Positions 59,901 through 64,000 of a stretch of DNA of 64,000 nt are shown piece by piece. Position 1 is the stretch's first letter. Each line of letters opens with the position of its first letter. The position numbers and the translations under genes were made by a program. The notes below the pieces were generated by a model. The model saw only the letters and a list, made by a program, of their open reading frames with translations. It made no database searches and was not told the origin of the DNA. The DNA comes from Micromonospora sp. MA102 (lineage in GTDB: Bacteria > Actinomycetota > Actinomycetes > Mycobacteriales > Micromonosporaceae): the NCBI RefSeq assembly GCF_025460765.1, contig NZ_JAMWEG010000002.1, positions 434,001 through 498,000 of the forward strand, read 5' to 3'.

Positions 59901-60293
59901 GTCGCCGACGTCTGGGCCACCGGCCTGTCCCCGGAGAGCCACCCGGCCCGGTTCATCCGGGACCGGCTGGACGCCCTGGGCGCGGTGCCGATCGCCCGGC
60001 TGGGCCGGGTGGAACCCGGGCAGCGGATCCGGGTCGGCGGGATCGTCACCCACCGGCAGCGACCGGCGACCGCCGGCGGGGTCACGTTCCTCAACCTGGA
60101 GGACGAGACCGGCATGCTCAATGTCACTTGCTCCCCGGGGCTCTGGCAGCGCTACCGTCGAGTCGCCCGCACCAGCGGCGCGCTGGTGGTGCGGGGCCGG
60201 TTGCAGCGGCACGAGGGCGTCACGAGCCTCACCGCGGACCGGCTGGACGCGATCGAGCCGCCCGTCACGCCGGCGTCCCGGGATTTCCGGTGA
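56916..60293 (+). CDS. dnaE2: Error-prone DNA polymerase DnaE2
   Basis: C-family polymerase of 1125 residues. It has an N-terminal PHP domain (YAELHAHTNFSFLDGASHPEEL), the polymerase core with catalytic acids in PPDIDVDIESDRR, QGRGSAANS, GIHSGGMVICD and RRAMGAKRS, helix-hairpin-helix motifs, and a C-terminal OB fold (IRVGGIVTHRQRP, FLNLEDETGMLNV). It performs SOS-induced translesion synthesis with ImuA' and ImuB. GTG 56916 gives the typical MSFHNPKMPWSELE start. Confidence 0.95.
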   Translation: MSFHNPKMPWSELEQVLSGRPDGRSGKGRPKGERHLHVVDPLAVDADGGDSPAWSRKRQEYVPPELPRPDDAVPYAELHAHTNFSFLDGASHPEELAEEAARLGLTALAVTDHDGFYGVVRFAEAARALHLPTVFGAELSLGLPGPQNGEPDPHGAHLLVLAHGHEGYARLAATIARAQLRGGEKGRPVYGELEEVAAELRDHVLVLTGCRKGHVPGALLTEGVDAAARELDRLTALFGAETVAVELTDHGHPLDADRNDALAELAAAAGLPTVATNNVHYATPGRRRLATTVAAVRARRSLDEIDGWLPAAATAHLRSGAEMAARFAAYPGAVARAAEFGAELAFDLQLVAPQLPAYPVPPGHTEMSWLRHLTMAGARERYGPPEAHPEAYAQLEHELRMIDDLGFPGYFLVVYDIVAFCREQDIYCQGRGSAANSAVCYALRITNVDAVRHRLLFERFLAPERDGPPDIDVDIESDRREEVIQHVYARYGREHTAQVANVISYRPRSAVRDVAKAFGFSPGQQDAWSKQIDRWGSVAAVDVEDIPEQVVAYANELQTFPRHLGIHSGGMVICDRPVIEVCPVEWGRMPGRSVLQWDKDDCAAVGLVKFDLLGLGMLSALHYGYDLIGMSLDLGDMTLDDPEVYDMLCRADSVGVFQVESRAQMATLPRLKPREFYDLVVEVALIRPGPIQGGSVHPFIRRKNGQEPVTFAHPLMRNALEKTLGVPLFQEQLMQLAIDLAGFDAAGADQLRRAMGAKRSVERMAQIADRLYAGMAERGITGELADDVYRKLTAFASYGFPESHAMSFAYLVYASSWLKRYHPGPFLAALLNAQPMGFYSPQTLVDDARRHGVEVRRPDINASGAKAVLESTPETRWGSQPGEPPHAWGLGGPAVRLGLSGVRTLGDDVAERIEAERTAHGPYRDMPDLARRVGLTAAHLEALATADAFACFGLTRRQALWAAGAAAQDRPGRLPGTVTGTAPPTLPGMEAVDRLVADVWATGLSPESHPARFIRDRLDALGAVPIARLGRVEPGQRIRVGGIVTHRQRPATAGGVTFLNLEDETGMLNVTCSPGLWQRYRRVARTSGALVVRGRLQRHEGVTSLTADRLDAIEPPVTPASRDFR

Positions 60294-60389
60294 GTGGAGT
60301 GATCCACATTACGGTTTCCGGGCCCCGGAGGCGGGAGACTCCCGGCACGGGTGGGCAGAGTGGCCCACCCGGGTATGGGGGATGAACCG

Positions 60390-60569
60390 ATGACCTTTCA
60401 CAGCACGTACCCCGGTGGCGTGGCGAACGCCCGGCGGACCCGGCTCGGCGCCGGCTGGGCGCCCACCCACGAGGTGGAGCCGCGGGAATACCAGGTGACC
60501 GACGGGCCGGTGGCCAACGCCCAGCGGTCCCGCGCCGAGGAGGACCCCGCCGGCGGTGGCGAGTCCTGA
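60390..60569 (+). CDS. Small hypothetical protein (59 aa)
   Basis: ATG 60390 is preceded by GGGGGATG. The product (FHSTYPGGVANARRTRLGAGW, then VANAQRSRAEEDPAGG) is polar, contains two VANA(R/Q)R segments and no membrane helix. It is 96 nt after dnaE2 and 32 nt before the methyltransferase. Unknown function; composition and codon use look coding. Confidence 0.6.
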   Translation: MTFHSTYPGGVANARRTRLGAGWAPTHEVEPREYQVTDGPVANAQRSRAEEDPAGGGES

Positions 60570-60588
60570 CCCCGGGCCCGGGGGTGAC

Positions 60589-60594
60589 TAGGCT
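60589..60594 (+). promoter_or_regulatory. -10 box of a probable leaderless transcript
   Basis: TAGGCT, 7 nt, then GTG 60602; no Shine-Dalgarno at the chosen start. Confidence 0.6.
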
Positions 60595-60601
60595 CGGCGG
60601 C

Positions 60602-61333
60602 GTGGACCGGACCCGAACCCTGACCCCCCGCACCGCCGTCATCTGGGCGGTGCTCCGGGCCGAGCTGGACCGGCGGGCCGGCGAGCGGCTCACCGTCCTC
60701 GACGTCGGCGGCGGGACCGGCGGCTTCGCCGTCCCGCTCGCCGAGGCCGGCCACCAGGTCACCGTGGTCGACGCCAGCCCCGACGCGCTCGCCGCGCTGA
60801 CCCGCCGGGCCGCCGAGGCCGGGGTCGCCGAGCGGGTACGCGCCGTGCAGGGCGACGGCGACGCGCTCGCCGGGCTGGTCGAGCCGGCCACCGCCGACCT
60901 GGTGCTCTGCCACTCGGTGCTGGAGGTCGTGGACGCCCCCGCCCCGGTGGTGGCCGCGCTGGCCGCCGCCCTGCGCCCCGGTGGCGCGGCCAGCGTGCTG
61001 GTCGCCGGCCGGGCCGCCGCCGTGCTGGCCCGGGCCATGAACGGCCACCTGGACGTGGCCGCCGCGCTCGCCGCCGACCCGGCCGGCACCGCCGGTCCCC
61101 GGGACACCCTGCGCCGCCGCTACGACGCCGACGAGGCCACCGCGCTGCTCGCCGCCGCCGGTCTCACCGTCGAGGAGATCCACGGCGTACGCGTGCTCGC
61201 CGACCTGCTCCCGGCCGCCGTGGCGGACGGCCAGCAGGCCGCCCTGGTCGAGCTGGAACGGGCCCTGGCGGCCCGGCCGCCGTACCGCGACCTCGCCGCC
61301 CAGCTGCACCTGTTCGCCCGCCGCCCGGCATGA
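60602..61333 (+). CDS. Class I SAM-dependent methyltransferase
   Basis: Protein of 243 residues with the SAM motif LTVLDVGGGTGGFAVPLAEAGHQVTVVDASPDAL, motif IV ADLVLCHSVLEVV, and a C-terminal region RYDADEATALLAAAGL as in SmtA/YafE-like enzymes that act on small molecules or tRNA. GTG 60602 is set by promoter spacing; GTG 60584 upstream is also in frame. The stop overlaps the next start (ATGA). Confidence 0.85.
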   Translation: MDRTRTLTPRTAVIWAVLRAELDRRAGERLTVLDVGGGTGGFAVPLAEAGHQVTVVDASPDALAALTRRAAEAGVAERVRAVQGDGDALAGLVEPATADLVLCHSVLEVVDAPAPVVAALAAALRPGGAASVLVAGRAAAVLARAMNGHLDVAAALAADPAGTAGPRDTLRRRYDADEATALLAAAGLTVEEIHGVRVLADLLPAAVADGQQAALVELERALAARPPYRDLAAQLHLFARRPA

Positions 61334-62493
61334 CCGGCCCGGCGGTGGACCCGCTCGACCGGGTCGCGCCCCGTTACGGCGGCGGCAGCCTGGCCGACGT
61401 GCTGCCCAGCGCGCTCGCGCTGCTCGGTGTGCCCGGCGCCGCCGACCTGCTCGGCCTGACGCCCCGGCTGGCCGGGGTGCGCCGGATCGCCGTGCTGCTG
61501 GTCGACGGGCTCGGCTGGTACCAGATCCCCACCGCCGCCCCGTACGCGCCGACGCTCGCCGGGCTGGCCGCCACGGTCGGCGTTCCACTCACCGCCGGCT
61601 TCCCCTCGACCACCCCGACGAGCCTGGTCAGCCTCGGCACCGGCACTTCGTCCGGCGCGCACGGGGTGCTCGGCTTCAAGGTGCGGGTGCCCGGCACCGA
61701 CCGGGTGCTCAGCCACATCGAGTGGGCCGGCGACCCGGAGCCGCTGCGCTGGCAACCGGTCACCACCTGGTACGAGCGGGCCCGCGCCGCCGGGGTGGCG
61801 GTCACCGTGGTGAGCCGTCCCGAGTACGGCGGCAGCGGTCTCACCCTGGCCGCGAACCGGGGCGGTGACTACCGGGGTGCGGCCGGCGCCGACGCGGTCG
61901 CCGAGCGGATGCTCGCCGCCCTGTCGGCCGGTGCCGGGCCGACCCTGGTCTCCGGCTACCACCCCGACCTGGACCGGCACGGGCACCTCAGCGGCGTGGA
62001 CTCCGCGCCGTGGCGGCTGGCCGCCGCCGAGGTGGACCGGCTGCTCGCCCGGCTGGTCGACGGGCTGCCGCCGGACGCCGCGCTGCTGGTCACCGCCGAC
62101 CACGGGCAGCTGAACGTGCCCGACGGGCACCGGATCGACCTGGACACCGACCCCCGGCTGCGGGCCGGCGTCCGGGTGGTGGCCGGCGAGCCCCGGGTCC
62201 GCTACCTGCACGTCGAGCCGGGCGCCACGGCCGACGTGGTGGCCGCCTGGTCGGCGGTGCTGGACGGCGCCGCCCGGGTGCTGACCCGGGCGGAGGCGGT
62301 GGCCACCGGCTGGTTCGGCCCGGTGCCGGCGGCGCACCTGGGCCGGATCGGCGACGTGGTGGTGGTCTGCCGCGGCACGTACGCGGTGGTCGCCACCCGC
62401 TCGGAGAAGCCGATCGAGTCCCGGCTGGTCGCGTACCACGGCGCGGACACCGCGGCCGAGATGACCATTCCGCTGCTCGTGGTCCGCGGCTGA
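61330..62493 (+). CDS. Alkaline phosphatase-fold hydrolase (nucleotide pyrophosphatase/phosphodiesterase-like)
   Basis: Protein of 387 residues: metal-binding Asp in VLLVDGLGWYQI, catalytic Thr in FPSTTPTSLVSLGTG, SGYHPDLDRHGH, LLVTADHGQLNVP with the Asp-His pair, and a C-terminal strand region. The fold hydrolyses phosphoesters or phosphodiesters with two metals. No signal peptide is seen, so it acts in the cytosol. It is translationally coupled to the methyltransferase. Confidence 0.87.
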   Translation: MTGPAVDPLDRVAPRYGGGSLADVLPSALALLGVPGAADLLGLTPRLAGVRRIAVLLVDGLGWYQIPTAAPYAPTLAGLAATVGVPLTAGFPSTTPTSLVSLGTGTSSGAHGVLGFKVRVPGTDRVLSHIEWAGDPEPLRWQPVTTWYERARAAGVAVTVVSRPEYGGSGLTLAANRGGDYRGAAGADAVAERMLAALSAGAGPTLVSGYHPDLDRHGHLSGVDSAPWRLAAAEVDRLLARLVDGLPPDAALLVTADHGQLNVPDGHRIDLDTDPRLRAGVRVVAGEPRVRYLHVEPGATADVVAAWSAVLDGAARVLTRAEAVATGWFGPVPAAHLGRIGDVVVVCRGTYAVVATRSEKPIESRLVAYHGADTAAEMTIPLLVVRG

Positions 62494-62537
62494 CCCGACG
62501 CGGGTCGCTCGGCGGCGGGACTGTCGGACCGGGCGGC

Positions 62538-62543
62538 TAGCCT
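62538..62543 (+). promoter_or_regulatory. -10 box of a probable leaderless dinB transcript
   Basis: TAGCCT, 6 nt, then ATG 62550. No LexA box was found upstream. Confidence 0.6.
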
Positions 62544-62549
62544 GCGGGG

Positions 62550-63809
62550 ATGGGCCGCAGCCAGTCGTTGCCCCGGGGCGGTGATCCGCGCTTCGGGCCG
62601 GACGCCGACGACACCGGCTGCCCGATCCTGCACGTCGACATGGACGCCTTCTTCGCCTCGGTCGAGGTGCGCCGCCGCCCCGAGCTGCGCGGCCGTCCCG
62701 TCGTGGTGGGCGGGATCGGCCCGCGCGGGGTGGTCAGCTCGGCCAGCTACGAGGCCCGCCGCTTCGGCGTCCGCAGCGCCATGCCCACCGCCCGGGCCCG
62801 GGCGCTCTGCCCGCAGGCGGTCTACCTGCCGCCCGACTTCACCGCCTACTCGGCCGCGTCCCGGGCGGTCATGCGGATCTTCCGCGACGTCACGCCGCTG
62901 GTCGAGCCGCTCTCGCTGGACGAGGCGTTCCTCGACGTGGCCGGCGCCCGGCGGCTCTTCGGCACCCCCACCGAGATCGCCCGGCTGATCCGCCGGCGGG
63001 TGGCCGAGGAGCAGGAGCTGACCTGCTCGGTCGGTGTGGCGTCGAGCAAGTTCGTGGCGAAGCTCGGCTCCACCCGGGCCAAGCCGGACGGCCTGCTCGT
63101 GGTGCCCGCCGCCCGGGTGCTGGAGTTCCTGCATCCGCTGCCGGTGGCCGCGCTGTGGGGGGTGGGGGAGCGCTCCGCCGAGGCGCTGCACCGGCTCGGC
63201 CTGCGCACCGTGCGCGACCTGGCCGAGGCGCCGCCGGGCCTGCTCCGCCGCGCGGTGGGCGAGGCGTCCGCCGGCCACCTGCACGAGCTGGCCTGGGGGC
63301 GGGACCCGCGCCGGGTCTCCCCGGAGCACGTGGAGAAGTCGATCGGCGCGGAGGTCACCTTCGACACCGACGTCACCGACCCGGCGGAGATCCGGCGCGC
63401 GCTGCTGGCCCTCGCCGAGAAGGCCGGCGCCCGGCTGCGCGCGGCGGGCCAGGTCGGGCGCACGGTGTCGCTCAAGGTGCGGCTGGCCGACTTCCGCACG
63501 GTCAGCCGCTCCCGCACGCTCGGTGTGCCCACCGATACCGCGCGGGAGATGTTCGACACTGCCTGGGCGCTCTGGACCGCCCTGGCCCCCGACGAGCCGG
63601 TCCGCCTGGTCGGCGTCCGGATGGAGGGTCTGGCCGCGGCGGAGGGGACGCCGCAGCAGCTCACCCTGGGTGCGCCCGAGCGCGGCTGGCGGGAGGCGGA
63701 GGCGGCGGCCGACGCCGCGGCCGCCCGATTCGGGCGGTCCGTCATAGGTCCGGCGAGTCTTCTCGGGAAGCGTGATCCGCGGCGAGTGGAAAAACCGACC
63801 CGGCCGTAG
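62550..63809 (+). CDS. dinB: DNA polymerase IV
   Basis: Y-family polymerase of 419 residues with all catalytic acids: HVDMDAFFASVEVRRRPEL and LSLDEAFLDVAGARRLFG; steric and finger residues (SSASYEARRFGVRSAMPTARA-like) and a thumb HhH (ALWGVGERSAEALHRLGLRTV) are present. It carries out translesion synthesis. It is unlike the catalytically dead ImuB 8 kb upstream. Confidence 0.94.
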   Translation: MGRSQSLPRGGDPRFGPDADDTGCPILHVDMDAFFASVEVRRRPELRGRPVVVGGIGPRGVVSSASYEARRFGVRSAMPTARARALCPQAVYLPPDFTAYSAASRAVMRIFRDVTPLVEPLSLDEAFLDVAGARRLFGTPTEIARLIRRRVAEEQELTCSVGVASSKFVAKLGSTRAKPDGLLVVPAARVLEFLHPLPVAALWGVGERSAEALHRLGLRTVRDLAEAPPGLLRRAVGEASAGHLHELAWGRDPRRVSPEHVEKSIGAEVTFDTDVTDPAEIRRALLALAEKAGARLRAAGQVGRTVSLKVRLADFRTVSRSRTLGVPTDTAREMFDTAWALWTALAPDEPVRLVGVRMEGLAAAEGTPQQLTLGAPERGWREAEAAADAAAARFGRSVIGPASLLGKRDPRRVEKPTRP

Positions 63810-63842
63810 GTCGTCCCGCTTTCCGACGCGCGAGCCCCCTCG

Positions 63843-63848
63843 TAGACT
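63843..63848 (+). promoter_or_regulatory. Probable -10 box for DUF3040 gene
   Basis: TAGACT lies 77 nt before GTG 63925, leaving a leader with the GGGGAGGAG ribosome site. Confidence 0.45.
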
Positions 63849-63924
63849 TGCGGGTAAGCAGCCGGTTGGCTGCCACGGTCTGTCGGCCCGCCCGGGCCGA
63901 CCAACGTGACCGGGGAGGAGTGCC

Positions 63925-64000
63925 GTGCCGCTCTCGGAGCACGAGCAGCGGCTGTTCGAGCAGATCGAGCGGTCGCTTGCCGAGGACCCCAAATTCGCCT
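63925..64000 (+). CDS. DUF3040-family membrane protein (partial)
   Basis: The first 25 codons before the window edge read PLSEHEQRLFEQIERSLAED, the highly conserved DUF3040 N-terminus. Full members are about 120–150 residues with two membrane helices and lie upstream of mraZ and the division/cell-wall genes. GTG 63925 follows GGGGAGGAG. Confidence 0.85.
   Translation, partial: MPLSEHEQRLFEQIERSLAEDPKFA

Noticed and set aside
56769..60212. 1147-codon frame antisense to dnaE2
   Set aside because: Reading is His/Gly/Arg-rich with no domain; it mirrors dnaE2 codon periodicity.

Overview
The window is high-GC DNA (mostly G or C in third codon positions, many GTG starts) from an actinomycete. Gene content and style point to the Micromonosporaceae, probably Micromonospora; this is inference from recognised families and no search was run. 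Parts of the gene order (fadD15 – SRPBCC protein – acyltransferase – RNase AS – class II DAHP synthase – Ser/Thr kinase – Rv2175c-type DNA-binding protein – polyprenyl synthase – MTHFR – dinB – DUF3040) resemble, from memory, the M. tuberculosis Rv2169c–Rv2187 segment, so the backbone is core chromosome with lineage-specific inserts.

Layout. 1–4.8 kb: a truncated GGDEF/EAL c-di-GMP protein coupled to a SAM methyltransferase, then a sensor kinase/response regulator pair. 4.8–15.4 kb: long-chain acyl-CoA ligase, SRPBCC protein, ROK glucokinase, EEP-family hydrolase, flavin monooxygenase, an alpha/beta hydrolase that lacks its nucleophile, trehalose-6-phosphate synthase, a membrane protein and PlsC. 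15.4–21.8 kb: a giant cyclase/ATPase/TPR regulator, an MFS transporter divergent from an overlooked 52-residue Trp-rich repeat peptide, and a Crp regulator. 22–29.6 kb: RNase AS, a PPi-type phosphofructokinase, proC, a PLP dehydratase, a secreted GDSL hydrolase, a NamZ-type muramidase and glutathione peroxidase. 29.7–42.7 kb: secreted chitinase, AraC regulator, lipoprotein, DAHP synthase, threonine aldolase, endonuclease IV overlapping a PASTA kinase, an Rv2175c homologue, polyprenyl synthase behind an HTH gene with an unusual frame relation, MTHFR and a CDP-alcohol phosphatidyltransferase.

42.7–48 kb is a tightly overlapping minus-strand operon for tailoring acyclic carotenoids (CrtA-, GNAT-, CruF-, GT2- and CrtI/CrtD-like, led by a YbaK protein). 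48–50 kb is a divergent TetR / TetX-like monooxygenase pair with a long inverted repeat between them. 50–52.8 kb encodes a membrane ferric-reductase-like flavoprotein, an FMN-binding lipoprotein-like protein and ApbE, a flavinylated electron-transport module. 52.8–60.3 kb is an SOS mutasome cassette (LexA box, HEPN protein, ImuA'-like, ImuB, DnaE2); between imuB and dnaE2 sits a 17-bp-armed hairpin enclosing ten copies of a CTCCCG hexamer. 60.3–64 kb: small protein, methyltransferase, alkaline-phosphatase-fold enzyme, DinB and the start of a DUF3040 gene.

Several patterns cut across genes. At least nine starts have a TANNNT-like -10 box 6–7 nt upstream and no Shine-Dalgarno, implying leaderless mRNAs. 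Related GATCA/AGTTG palindromes occupy gene ends. No tRNA, rRNA, CRISPR array, insertion sequence or prophage was seen.
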